DNA of 64,000 nucleotides from the NCBI GenBank assembly GCA_905178155.1, contig CAJINV010000005.1:6718153-6782152 (forward strand), read 5' to 3'. The stretch's first letter is position 1. Each line of letters starts with the position of its first letter. Positions 9,530 to 20,650 of this stretch are shown here, in pieces. A program made the translations under genes and the position numbers. The notes under the pieces are model-generated. The model was given only the letters and a program-made list of their open reading frames with translations, had not been told where the DNA came from and ran no database searches. This DNA comes from Amoebophrya sp. A120. Taxonomy: Eukaryota > Sar > Dinophyceae > Syndiniales > Amoebophryaceae.

Positions 9530-10958
9530 AACGACAGCACCAGGGTTCTCCTCTGCGGGTGGATCATCCTCTTCCACAGCACCTTTTCCCCACCGATCCG
9601 GTTCTGCAGCGTTGTCGCTTGTCCCCCAACATCAACCCGGCGGACCAACAAGCGCAGCTGCCTCTACAACTGGACTGCACGGCAACGATGCCTCCCCACG
9701 AACCTGCTTTCTGGGCATGACGCAGAGCGACTACATTCTGAAGCGGAGCGGGTTTACGATTCGAGGGGAAACCGGAATCGCAGACACTGCTGGTGGGGGA
9801 CATCATGATTACAACATGCGGCATGCGGGACCGACAGGAGCAGTAAACTTCGCTGACGGAGGAGGTGATGGATCGTTCTTCAACACTGGTAGCAGCGGTC
9901 CCGCAGCGGGAGGTGTTGGGACAAAAACTTCGCGAAACGGCGCTCGCAGTGCGACCACGTCGTTCCCAGCGGTTGACGGCGGAGGCAGGGGGACAGAGGG
10001 AACAGGAAACAATGTGAATTCCTTGATGAACCCGTCGAAAGCGAAGCGGGCTGCAGAGGAGAGAGGATTGGGCAGTGAGCAGAATCATGCGGCTGGGCGT
10101 GCAAGGAAGCAGGGCGCTGATATTGCAGGTGGTCGACTGCGAACGAAAAGTTTGAAGGGGACGTTGTTCACGACCGACTCACCGATCGGCGGACAGTCGA
10201 CCGCAGGCGGACCAGGCGCGAACGATGCAAGAGAACAAGCACTAGAAAACCAATTTGTCGAGGAGGTCAAGAAAGATGTCCAAGATCACGGCGGGGACGG
10301 AAAATTGAAGATAGTAGTAAAAGAAGGGGTGCAAAATCAAGAACCAAGCTCATCAACAGCAGGCGCCGTCCCGACGAGTGAAAAGCACGTGGTAGTTGTG
10401 GACCCGAAGAATGAGAGCGTCGAACTGGGTGAGTTCATGCAAGTGCAGCTGGGGTACCCGAAGCGTTTTCCCGTTACGGTTTTTGTCGTGAACGATGTTA
10501 ACTTTGCTAAGAAATATCCAAGGAACGAACACCATCACAATCGCATTTAGGAGGTTTTGCATCAGAAATTTCTCTCGCATGACAAATTTTTCTTGTATTG
10601 CAAAAACACAAAGGGAGACTACCTGTAAATTCTTGACTGTGGTTCATTTTTGCGCATGACAAAAATTTTTGTACTTATTGCAAAAACGTGCAAAAGTGAT
10701 CATTGTGATGGTGTTTTTTTGTTGAATATTAAGAAAGGGGGCCTGGCCAGTACTAGCGGGGCGATCGATATTCCGACTGCAGGGCCGGCGCCGGGAGAGC
10801 TAGCTGCTCAAGAAGATGCAAAACCCAAACGGTACGCCGTTGTTGTTAGCGATCCGAATCAAGTTTTTGACGCTACAGCTATGGGGGGGACTGAGCAGCG
10901 CACTCAAAAAAAAACCAAAAGTCCATGTATGCGTTTGTCCCTTAAAAATAGTCCCTAG
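9530..10958 (+). CDS. Unknown Gly/Ser-rich protein (5' partial)
   Basis: Opens after a polypyrimidine-CAG acceptor (TCCTCCCAG ending at 9529) and stays open for about 980 bases. The frame then continues after removal of an introner at 10,513-10,730 (joint NFAKKGGLAS). The N-terminal part is Gly/Ser/Pro-rich and low complexity; the middle is acidic/basic (ENQFVEEVKKDVQDHGGD), and the segment HVVVVDPKNESVELGEF looks folded. After the introner comes a Pro/Gly stretch, then KRYAVVVSDPNQVFDATAMG. A stop follows at 10,956-10,958, though a 3' intron is possible because another frame (to 11,092) also looks coding. Function unknown. Confidence 0.5.
10513..10730 (-). mobile_element. Introner, diverged family II
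   Basis: Left AATATCCAAGGAACGAACAC and right GTTTTTTTGTTGAATATT form an imperfect inverted repeat that includes an ACACCATCACAAT core. AAGA is duplicated (10,509-10,512; 10,731-10,734). Removal keeps frame. Confidence 0.75.
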
Positions 10959-13189
10959 TAAAATCACGACTATCACGCACGGTTTGCCATTCTCAGAACA
11001 GGTGTCATCGGCGTCTCGGGAACGAGCTACCGATTGTAGTATGAAGTTAAGAAGTACTAGCAAGAAGTCCCAAGAACCCGTGCGAGGTAGTTAAGACGCA
11101 TCATCCCTAGCAAAGACAAGATGTATCTGGATCACCATCGAAGCAGAAGTAGGAGGCGGCTGAGGCCTAATTCTTGGCCCGGCTTTCGCGGTCCCGCGAC
11201 CGCGGGCCGCCAAACGCCTACCAACCACCATGCCGCGCGCGTGCTTTTCTTCGCTTTGTGTGGTGCGTTAATTATCGTAACTGCAAAGCGAAAGCTGGGG
11301 CTCCTGGCTAGCTCGCATCTTTAATAAGTACCCAGAACAGGGCGCCCGGCGGGGTGCGCCGTAGCACCGAGAAAACTTTGAGTCCCACAGTTTCAATCCC
11401 AATCCCGAACTGTCTACAGTTTCAAAAGAAGGACGAATAGGTTGACCGAGTCGGGGCCGATCCAAGATCCGACAACCCGGAGCCCGGATCCCGGATCCCG
11501 GCCCGTCGCTCGGCCCGGTCCTTGACGGCCCGATGCCACTTCTACCCCGAGCCGGGAGACAATAATCAGGATCGCCACGGGCCTGCCAGCAGAGTCAGGC
11601 GCTCGACATCAGGAACCAAGCGCACAACCCGGGGAAGCGTTGCGGCACTGCAGTGGTGTGCCCGGGCCAACGCAGTGCGGCAGCGTACCCGGGTGGAAAT
11701 AATGCGCCGGCCCACTGCTATGGCTGTCGGTGTGCCCGCCTCTGCATCATGGGGCGACACGCGTGAACAACGCGCGCTGCGATTGCAATCCTCGGCCATG
11801 CGGGGCTTCTCTTTGTTTTTCTGCCTAGCTCGCCTTCTGTAAATTGATTCCATCAGGCAGCCAGCTGCTGGCATCTGGTAATACAATGCGAGTAAAAAAG
11901 CATTAATCAAAAAGCTGCGCCGGGTTTTGTTTCGTTGGTTTGGTTGCCTGCTTTCCTGGGGGGCGCATTTTTCGGAATTCCAATGCCGGGCGCGCGGCGT
12001 CTTCGGGGGGGGATTGTTTCCGGGGGTTGTGTTCCTTCGGGCCCTTGGCCCCCGGGTGCCGTGTTTGGGTTCTGGGGTGCCCGCGAGCGTCGAGGGCGGC
12101 TAGCTGGTTGCTTTCCTCCTTCCAGCATACGCATCGGGAATGATGTCTGCCGTGTTGCTCCTCGAGCCGAAGAGTCTTGGGTGTGCGCTCTGTTCTGGGG
12201 GTTGGGGCAAATTGTCGCGGAGGCGCCCCGGGAGTTGGGGGGCCGCCCCCCGAGGGTCCGGGCGCCGGTGTTTGTCCAAGGTGCGTCGGGTGGTGATAAC
12301 GCTTTTGGTGGGCCGGCGGTGGGCACGGGTTTTTGCAGAGGGAGTTGCAGAACTTGCAGGAACCTTTGTCGGGGTTTCTGCAATAACCTCTGCAGTAGTC
12401 TTTGCATTAACCTGCGCAATAAAAGCTGCGTCAAAATCTGCACAAATTGCAAAACAAGGCGAACCCTGTCGGAAATCGCGCCCCCTGAAATTAAAAAAAA
12501 AGCTAATGCGTATTGTAATGCAAACCCAAACTGAATTGAAGCCATAAACTAAAGCGGGCCACCCACTCACAAAACACGCCCGGAGCTGAGTGTGGGCGGG
12601 GGGTGCGTTTTCCCCCCGGCAGGGGGGTATTTGCCGAAATGTGTTCCGTTTGGCGCAGCCCCTCTTCCGGAGTTTTGTGCGGTTCGGGAATCGGGTCGGT
12701 TTTGTTTTCCCCTTTTTTTGCTTTCCCATTGACGGCCGCCTTCCGAAGGTCCCCACGCATAGAGGCAAACAGCCCGGGCGCTGCCATCGCCTCTCTTGGG
12801 TTCTTGGTTGGCGATATGGCCTCCCCAAGGGGGGGCTGCGCCGGTTCTTCCATTCCTCCTTCCAAGGGCGCATGGTGCCGAGTTGGGTCGGGCCGTGCTT
12901 GGGTTCTGTGTGGCAGCGCCCTGCCCCCATGGCGGCAGGTCTCGGGGCCACAGGGTTGGGTTGTGTGCGCCCTCTGTGTTTGCCTTGGTGTGTTGGCGTT
13001 GTTCAAGGGCGCAAGCCTTCGTCCTTTTGTGCTTGGGGATTAATGCATTTCCATGCCTATTTTAAGCCCGACAGCTTGCCCGGGTCCGGCAACCTGCAAT
13101 CCAGGCGGCTGGCTTCGTAGTGGTACTCGGGTGGGGTGATTAAGTAAGTTAGTAAGTAATGGGGTAGGGCTGGATAGGTTAGCGCCCTC
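10959..13189. other. GC-rich block, no supportable gene
   Basis: Base composition rises sharply near 11.1 kb. Long open frames appear on both strands (for example 12,100-12,951 on - and 12,590-13,120 on +) but are Arg/Pro/Gly-rich, overlap each other and lack coding character. A degenerate array of TTGCAG/CTGCAA words sits at 12,335-12,450. Short palindromes such as GGTCCCGCGACC occur near 11,190. No introner is present. Confidence 0.5.
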
Positions 13190-13900
13190 AATCAAAAAGC
13201 GAAATCGCAGGAGTGGCGTCTCCTCTTCTGTGAGGGAGATCTCATTGAGATTGCGCCACTTTTTCGCTGTGGCAGGCAATGAAAAGCGGCGAAATCTCGG
13301 CGCGATTTCGCTTTCTGGGAGTGAGGTCTCAGTGAGATCTCGCCCCTTTTGCAGTGCGGCATTGAAAAATGGGCGCGGATTTCACTTTTTGAGAGAGAAA
13401 TCTCCCGTATGGGCCATCCCGGACGCGGAAAGCAAAACTTCTCAACAGGCCAAGTCTCGCTGAGATTTCGCTGCTTTTTCAGTGCCGCGCTGGGCTTCAA
13501 TGTGACACCGGAGCCCAGTGAGTGGCACTGTAAAACGGGCGAAATCTCGCTGAGGTTTCACTATTTTCAAAGTTTCACTTTTGGGCAGCTCAAAAATGAA
13601 AGTGAAACCGCACTGAGATCTCACACTCAGAAAGCGAAACCTCAATGAGATTTCACTTTTTTCAGTGCCGCACCGAAAAGGGGCGGAAGCCTCCCTGCAG
13701 TTCCACTACCAGAAAATGATGGAGCCCAGCGCGGCACCGGAAAAAGGAGCGGAATCTCGCTGAGATTTCATTTTTTGAGAAGTTTCACTTTCCGAGCCAC
13801 TTCGCCGGGATGGCCCAAAAGTCTTCGAAATTTCTCAAAGAGTGAAACCTGAGTGAGATTTCGCTTTTTATTTTCAGGCGCTGCGCCAAGGCGTCTGCGA
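13190..13900. repeat. Palindrome cluster GAAATCTCNCTGAGATTTC
   Basis: At least eight variants of a 19-bp palindrome (GAAATCTCGCTGAGATTTC type) recur every 60-120 bases, commonly followed by GCTTTTT or CACTTTTT. Examples are near 13,228, 13,329, 13,456, 13,540, 13,612, 13,645, 13,757 and 13,848. No coding frame is consistent across it. Confidence 0.8.
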
Positions 13901-13917
13901 AGCTAAAAGTGCCGCTG

Positions 13918-14285
13918 GAGTCGGCTCTGTTGGCAAGGGCAAAAAGCCCAACAGTATAGAAATACTCGAACAACATGGAAACAGGAGAGAACAGAAAAGG
14001 CTCGAAGCCCTGCAGGTGGAAGCAGGTCGGTTTTCGAGAGGTCTCGAAGCTGCTGAAAGTCTCCCTGGTGCTACGCGCGCACATTTTAAAAACACAAAGA
14101 AGAGGGGAAGGGGGGGGGGAGGGGGGGATCGGGAGTCGCCTCTGTTGGCAAAGGCAAGAAGTCTAGCAGTGCGGAAGATATATTGGAAAACGTAAAAGGC
14201 TTGAAACCTTGGAAGTTGAATCGCGTCGGTTTTCAAGAAATCCTGAAACTTTCGAAACCTCCCCCGGTGTTACGCCGCACCCCGC
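13918..14285. repeat. Imperfect tandem duplication, unit about 215 bp
   Basis: Two aligned copies, each starting TCNNCTCTGTTGGCAA (about 13,921 and 14,138). They run through AAAAGGCTNGAA...GTCGGTTTTC to a GGTGNTACG word. They differ by many substitutions and by a G-rich insertion (14,103-14,130). Origin unknown. Confidence 0.65.
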
Positions 14286-15236
14286 CGGGCGCCTCGCTCT
14301 CTTTCCTATTTTCGCTGAGTTTTCTTCGGTTTTTATCTAGAACGGGCGGTCGCTCCGCGCCCGCCGGCCCGGCGACGAGGGGGTGCAAGGGGGGGCGAGG
14401 GAGTAAGGGTGTGGCCGCCAGTGACCGTCGCGCGCTAGATGCTGATAAGCGAAAAAAAGAAACCAATGGCAGCGCCCCCGTCCCATCTCCCTTGGCTTGA
14501 GCAAAAGAAGCGTAGGTAGAGTCAAGGCCGCTAGGCGGAAGGGGCGCGCGGTAGAGGGCACAGAGCGCGGCCGCTGTCCAAGCTTCCACAAACAGGCCCG
14601 GCGGAGAGCGTGCGCAGCCCCCTCGCGGAGGCTCGGGAGGCTAGCCACGAGAAGCAGAACGAAAAGACACGCGGCCAGCAACAAGCAAAATAAAGCACAG
14701 CAGGAAGGGCCGCGGCGGAAAGGCAGGGGGGGGTGTTGCGTGTGGCTCTTGCTAGAAACGAGACAGACCAAAAAAAAGAGCAAGCAGGCCAAAGTGAAAG
14801 CCCACCCACGCCCGGGGACGAGGCGAAAAGCGCTGGGAGCCAAAGGGGAAGGAGGCGGGCCGCAAAGAAACCGAAAGCACGCTGCTCGACAGTCCAAAGC
14901 AAGGAAACAAAGCAAGACCAGACCGCCCCGACGCGGCCGAAGCAAGAGCCCCCGCGGTCGGCAGTGAGCACGCGACGGAGTCCGGCTTGCCGAGCCTCGC
15001 ACGGCAGAGAAAGGCGCGAACTGACGCCAGAGCCCTCGCAAGAGAGGTGGAAGGGGAAGGGGCGCCAGAATGCAGAGCGAAATCAGCCTGGGGCAGCCAA
15101 ACGCGAACCGCCAGGCATCTAAGCCAAGGCCAAGGGCCCAGACCACGGCAGGCAGGGCCGAAGGCCACCCGGGGGCCGGGCAGCGCGCGTCTTGGTCCCT
15201 CCGAGCGAGTTTCCCACTTTGGCCGCCTTTCATTCT
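14286..15236. other. GC-rich purine-biased stretch, no supportable gene
   Basis: The + strand is rich in A/G (AAGAGCAAGCAGG type). This opens a 322-residue frame on the - strand (14,337-15,305) made mostly of Leu, Ala, Arg, Pro and Cys. Composition explains the frame, so it is not called. Confidence 0.45.
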
Positions 15237-15430
15237 CACTAGTGTTTCCGCTTCCCCAAAGTCAGGCTTTTTGTCACTAGTCGCTCCACTAGTGGGCGCC
15301 CTCACTAGTGGCCCCGGTCACTAGTACCTCTCGCGCTTTTTTGTCACGCCAAAATCACTAGCAGGATTTCTACTAGTATCCGTTTTTCTGCTAGCGCGAT
15401 TCTTCTAGCAGGATTCCTACTAGTAGCTTG
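15237..15430. repeat. Cluster of ACTAGT / CTAG palindromes
   Basis: About ten CTAG-centred words (mostly ACTAGT, also GCTAGC and TCTAGC) occur within 190 bases from 15,237. They are often in the contexts TCACTAGTG and CTACTAGTA, and flank short GC-rich spacers. The density is far above that of surrounding sequence. Confidence 0.75.
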
Positions 15431-17933
15431 CAACCCCGCGCCCGCCAGAATTTTTGCAATAGTATTATAGATAATAGTAAGTAGCTCGCCGCAGTTGAAA
15501 TCTATAGAGTTCGGTCGTGATCTGCCGTGCCAAAGGTTAGGCTGGTGGAGTAGTTGCGGGATCCCTTGCCGCCGTCCTTTTCAAAAAAAAAAAGCCCTCT
15601 AGCAAGAAATCTTCTTCAGGATACAGCTCCGCCAAAGTAGTGAAATAGCGAGAACGTGAACAGGAATAAAGTCGGCCAGACTAAAGAAGAGGAAACGCAG
15701 GAAAGTAAAGGACCGACATAAAGCAGGAAAGACTGCCCCCAATGCCTCTACCCTACGCACCCATAGACTTCTGCCCAGGTGAGTATCTATTTTCCCTTTC
15801 GTTTCTCTTCTTTTCGTTCGCTTGCGCTCGGGCTTTCTTTATATTTTTCTTTGTTTTTGGGCTACTTCTGTGCTTTTACTTTTTGCCAAACCAACGAAAA
15901 TAGTTAGCACGCGAAGCCCGCGCGCCCCCATGCGCATTGATTCACTGAAAGTCCGCCCGGCCCCGGCCTTCTCTGACGCCGCCCTTTCCGGAGCATCGGC
16001 GTAGTTGGTCTTCCGCAGTTTTTGCACGAGTGCGGTGGTTCTTCTCGAATTGCAGTCAGTGCGTAAGGTTTTTGGTTTTTTTTTGTGTAGGCTGCGAGGT
16101 CGCCCCCATAGTCCCCAAAGAGAAGTAACCAGACGAAAGTGGGTGCTCGTGGTTGGCCTTGGTTTCTAAACCGTCCGGCGGCCGCCAGGTGTGTAATAAC
16201 ATAAGCCAGCCACGCGAATGCGAAACGAAGACCTCCCAGCTGGTCCCCCCGATGGATCTTGTTTTCTGTTTAGATTATCATGGGAGCCCCACGATGGCTA
16301 CCACTGCACAGCCGACAGGCCCCAGCGCTCGCGCCACGGCCATTTTTCGGGAGATAGATTCGTTCCACGCCGCCTTCGCCATTTTTGTCGCACCCCGCCG
16401 GGAAGGCGAAGGGCCAGCCTTCTCGATTGTGCGTGGGCGCCAGATAGGGCGTCGGCCGGTAGCTTCGGGGCGCCGCGCCCGTTGCGCGGTAACTTCGTGC
16501 CAAGGCCCCCTTTCCGGCTTGCGGCCGTGCACCTACCTCCAGGACACTGCTCTAGTAAAAGCAGGGGGGGATGGCAGTGCGTAGTTGGGCTGTTGCAGTG
16601 GAGAAAGGCCCTTGGAGCTTTTTGCCCTCCTTCGTCGCTTCGGCGCCGCGGCCGAGCGGAGCTAATAGTCCCGGTGCCCTGCCGTTGGCCGGCGCGTGGG
16701 TGGCAGTTGGTTCGAATAACCTGGAAGCTCTGGCCAGGCACCGTATGGAGCGCGCCGCGGTATGGCAGAAGCAAGCAAGCAGGCAGAAGGGCGGCCCCCT
16801 GGTTTGCAGAAAAGAGACGGGGCGCGGCTCCATGGGCCCAGGGGGCCGAGTTGTGGCGTGGGGGAGTGCATTGGCGCCCTGCGTTTTCCCGCAGCTCTGC
16901 GCAGCCTTGGGGCGAAGCACGCCCGCGGGGGGCGGCCGCCGCTTTGGTGAGGGCCCCGCGTGATTCATCGCCCCCCCCCCCTGGTCAATTGATCGTAGCA
17001 GGCTGACTACGTGACTCAGACGACTGACCCGCCGCGCGGGCCCCGCGGTCGGGCGAGGTCTATGCCAGTTGGCGAGGTGGGGTGGGCTTTGCCTTTTCGG
17101 TGTGAGAGTTGAAGGGCGAACCAAGGGGGCAAATTGGCTGAGTGTTTCTTTTTGTTTTATTTGGCCTGCGGCAGTGGCTGACGTTCGAAAGCAGGCACTA
17201 GAAACTCCAAACCAGACGCGCGCAGTGTTTGGCCAGTTCCCGCCCAGGCGCCAGCGGTGTACGTTATCTATGCAATGTTAGCAAAGACTGGCGTCTCCGT
17301 TTTCAGCAGGCGCTGCTTGGGTTGTGTGTAGCAGCACAGCCGCGGGGTGCATGTTGCGCTTGTGTTGAGAGCTGGGGTTTGTGAATAGAGGGATCACCCT
17401 TGATGCCGCATCGAATCCGTCGGCGGTTCCACATACATTCGTGGCCCGACTTCGGGCACGCGTAGAGCCCCCTCCCTCGCTGAGCTGCACTCGTTTGCCC
17501 CCCTTTCCGTCGCCGGGCCCGGCTCTGCCAATGGTATCGGGCGGCGCCAAGGGATCGGAACGCGCCGAGGCCCTCTGTCATATGCACTCTCGCGGACTGC
17601 AGTGCAGCTTTTTGGTTATGTTTTCCTTCTCGCGAATTTGGGCCGTTTTTTTTTTTGCGTTGTGAAGGGGATGCTGCCTGCAGCGTGTATGCCTTTTCTG
17701 CCTCCCTTTTCTTTGCGCCGTTTCACATGGCCAAGCCGCGGCGATTTGTCCCAGTCAGGTGCTGCAGCGCCATGGATGCTGCAAGAAGGTCTGACCCGGC
17801 AGGACAACGAACGCCGGGGAGGAGGTGAGGCGAACAGGATCGGGGTGGCCGGCTGGCCTGATTTTGATTGCTGATCATCAGCAGATGTGGTTAATGCTCA
17901 TCCGGCCGCGGGCCAGACAGGAAGTGAAGTCAA
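15431..17933. other. GC-rich region, no supportable gene
   Basis: Long overlapping frames on both strands (262 residues at 16,218-17,006 on +, 190 at 16,552-17,124 on -) are Arg/Pro/Ala-rich products of composition. No introner and no recognisable RNA was seen. Parts may be introns of the gene at 17.9 kb. Confidence 0.4.
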
Positions 17934-18733
17934 GTGCGAGCGCCCTCTTTTATTTGCGATCCCGCGTATCGCGGCTATGTTCGGGCCTACAGCTTGGCAG
18001 CTTACTCGAAGGACGAAGGAGGAAACTTGGCGAATTTTTTTGCGCAGGCGCCTGGACTCCGTGCCGTTGGTGCTGCTTTTGGAAAGGCGGAGCTGACGCT
18101 TCTTGGGAGAGAACAAGGCTCCGCCGACGCAGGCGCAGGCGCAGGTTCCGCCGACGCAGGCGCAGGCTCCGCTCCTCGTGACGCAGGCGCAGGCTCCGCC
18201 GACGCAGGCGCAGGCTCCGCCGACGCAGGCGCAGGCTCCGCCGACGCAGGCGCAGGCTCCGCCGACGCAGGCGCAGCTCGCGAAGGTTCCGCCCACGCAG
18301 GTGCGCAAGAGCTGGAAGTGTTTCCGCTCGAGGGGTTGTTGACCAGAGAGGGCTTTGCCGGTTTGAAGAAAAGTATCGAGGAGGGGTTTGATCCAAGTGC
18401 CACTGATGGAGTCCGGGAAGCTAACAACGCCGAACTGAGCCCGTTTTCAGGAGATAAACGTTTGTGGGAATCGAAGGGCAAGGGCGTGATTTTTGATTTG
18501 GGTATTCCTTGGTTGGGAGAAGCGAATGGTCCGTTTCCGTATGCGCCGCCAACCCAGAGGCCGAACATTAACAATTACCCCCATTTCGGTGCGTTTCATT
18601 TCGACGGGGAGCAGTGTTACAATGGTGCTTTGACCCTGCAGAACGTTGCGGAAAACGCCGCGCGGGGGGTGGAGAAATTAGGCACATGGTTGTCCGCTGG
18701 TGGTATCAGTTTAGTTACTGTGGAAAATATTCT
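17934..18733 (+). CDS. Unknown protein exon with 7-residue repeats
   Basis: Open frame ending at a good donor (ATTCTA|GTACGT at 18,734). A 21-bp tandem repeat (18,118-18,300) encodes copies of SADAGAG. After it comes well-mixed sequence: PLEGLLTREGFAGLKKSIEE, GVIFDLGIPWLGEANGPFP, NINNYPHFGAFHFDGEQCY and NVAENAARGVEKLGTWLSAG. This non-repeat part is the strongest coding signal in the GC-rich block. The start is uncertain: an acceptor-like TTTTTTTGCGCAG ends near 18,049, so the true exon may begin there. It may belong to the same gene as 22,056-23,613 through a 3.3-kb intron, but the phases tested did not match. No family recognised. Confidence 0.45.
18118..18300 (+). repeat. 21-bp tandem repeat encoding SADAGAG
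   Basis: Unit CCGCCGACGCAGGCGCAGGC plus one T. About eight copies, some interrupted (CGCTCCTCGTGACGC at 18,171). In frame with the surrounding exon. Confidence 0.85.
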
Positions 18734-18799
18734 AGTACGTAGAAATTGCTCTCTGATATAGAAGTTCTCCTTTCATGTGCATAGCATATCGCAGCAACT

Positions 18800-19405
18800 G
18801 TGCACGGTTCGCCGGCGAAACGGCAAAGACTATACTCATTTTGCGCTGAGCGCAAAAGAAGTATTTGTCTTCGCGCCGGAGAAATCCGGTGAGGGCGAGT
18901 CGGTGCCAAAATAAAGAAAAAAGCTGGCAGTGTTCACTGTTTCGCTGGCGAATAAACGGCGAAGACTTATTTTGCGGCAGCAGATCATAAGTCTCGCTCC
19001 TTAGCCGGCGAAACGGTAAAAATAAATCATTTTGCGGTCGCCGCAGATAGATGAAAATATGGCTTCGCTGATTTTTCGCCGGCAAAATGGCAAATGCCCA
19101 CTTTTTTGGGCGCGTGAAAAAAGATTGACCGCACTTTGGTGCTTGACTTTCTGGCGACCGGGGATGGAGTTTGACTGAGAAAAACAGCTTTTGCCGTTGC
19201 GGCCTCGACACGGTAAAAACTTATTTCTCGGCCACCAGAAAATGAGTCTTTCTCTTACTTACCATTTCGCCGGCAGGCAAAGACTTTCGTTGCGGTGAGC
19301 GCAGTACAAGTTTTCGTCGTTTCGCCGGCGAAACGTGCCAGACTTATTTTTCAGTCTATCAAAAGCGAGAGTGTTTGTTTTTCTATTTGCTGTGTCGCCG
19401 GAATC
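18800..19405. repeat. Palindrome cluster TTTCGCCGGCGAAAC (copy 1)
   Basis: Eight or so variants of TTCGCCGGCGAAACGGCAAA spaced 50-190 bases apart (near 18,809, 18,873, 18,940, 19,004, 19,075, 19,266, 19,321, 19,394). Most are followed by GACTTATTTT-like sequence. No coding frame. Confidence 0.8.
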
Positions 19406-19606
19406 ATACAACTATTTCAAAGTGGGGCGCAAGGTAATACAAATAAGTAAGCATTTACGTAAATCAGAACCAATCCACGCGGCGTGCGCCGCGTGGGAAA
19501 AAAATAAGAAAACTCTTCAGCGTAGGCCCCATTTTATTGCCAGTCTGTCCTGAAAAATTTTCGCGCTCGACTTTGTCGGTCGTAATCTGGTAACCAAATG
19601 CGTGCG

Positions 19607-19665
19607 CGCGCGCGCGCAGAGCGCGCGCCGGCCCACGAAGCCGGCGCGCGCGCTCTGCGCGCTTG
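19607..19665. repeat. Long GC-only hairpin
   Basis: GCGCGCAGAGCGCGCGCCGG plus C pairs with GCCGGCGCGCGCGCTCTGCG plus CGC across a 7-base loop (CCACGAA). This is a near-perfect stem of over 20 bp, made almost entirely of G and C. Confidence 0.85.
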
Positions 19666-20454
19666 CGATATTGCTTTAGCAAACGCAGCGCGAAGGCAGT
19701 TGCCGTTACCATATAGGGCAACCGCCGGGAGGCGTGAAGGTCCGGGAAATGGCCAGAAATGAAGCGGGAGAAGGGAAAAAAAGCGGACCAGATGGGAAAA
19801 TGGGCAGGAGGTCAAAAATGTCGCAAAAACGGCAGAAACCAAGCGGGAGGAGGTGAAAAAAGAGCATTTTTGCAGTCTGGCCCACTGAGTATCTGCAAAA
19901 GAGACGGACTATTTTTTGCCTCGCCCGCTGGGCAGCTGCGTTGGAGCAGCAGGTCCGCGACCTGTTCGGAAGCCTTGGGCCGCTTCGTAACTGGAAAAAG
20001 TTGGAAAAAAATGGCAAAAATTTGCTTCATAACGTGGGCGGAAGCAATCGTCGGATTTTGTCCAGATCACCCGGGCCACTTGGAAAATGGAAAAAGATGA
20101 AAAATTGCGCAAAAGCGCATTCCCTCCGCAGGCTTCAAAACTGCCAGTCATCTGCGGGCGGTGAAAATGTGCAGAGCCCTTCGGCCACCTAAGAACCAGA
20201 AAAAAGAGCGAAAATTGAAAAAAATCGAGAACCCTCGGCAGGCTTACAAACTGGCCGCCAAGGGCGGTCCGGTGGGCGCGCGCTTGCGCCTTACCATCGC
20301 GATTGGGAAAAAAAATTCGTACTATAAGCGGGCGGAGGCATGTCCCAAAATCCCGATTTGGCCGGGGTTGTGAGCACCAATTCGGGACCTCCGCCGCGTC
20401 TGAAATGGCCGACTTTGGTTGCCCGGAAGGGTTCGCGGGTTTTCGGCTTTCCGC

Positions 20455-20650
20455 ATACCTCCCTGGCCAGGGGGCCAGTTTGTCACGCAGGGGGCTAGAG
20501 AGGATGCCCCGCTGCGAAATAGCAGACCGGATTTCGCCTTCAATGCTTATCGCAGGAGCCTGCGATAAGCTTTGAATGCGAATCCGGAAGCCCCCGATGA
20601 CCAAGATACCTTCCTGGCCAGGGGGCCAGTTTCTCATGCAGGGGGCTTGC
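20455..20650. repeat. Direct repeat with CTGGCCAGGGGGCCAG core and 12-bp hairpin
   Basis: CCTGGCCAGGGGGCCAGTTT occurs near 20,463 and again near 20,613, each followed by a CNCANGCAGGGGGCT word. Between them, GCTTATCGCAGG and CCTGCGATAAGC form a perfect 12-bp stem with a 2-base loop (about 20,546-20,571). Confidence 0.75.

Noticed and set aside
11907-12951. Long - strand frames in GC-rich DNA
   Set aside because: Two different frames overlap here with similar length and low-complexity products, and neither has coding features.
14337-15305. 322-residue open frame on -
   Set aside because: The opposite strand is purine-rich, which removes stops. The product is Leu/Ala/Arg/Pro/Cys-rich with no recognisable domain.
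15460-15600. Possible small RNA gene in a GC-neutral patch
   Set aside because: No conserved snRNA, tRNA or SRP motif could be recognised by reading.
16218-17006. 262-residue open frame on +
   Set aside because: Explained by high GC; Arg/Pro-rich, overlapped by equally long frames on the other strand.
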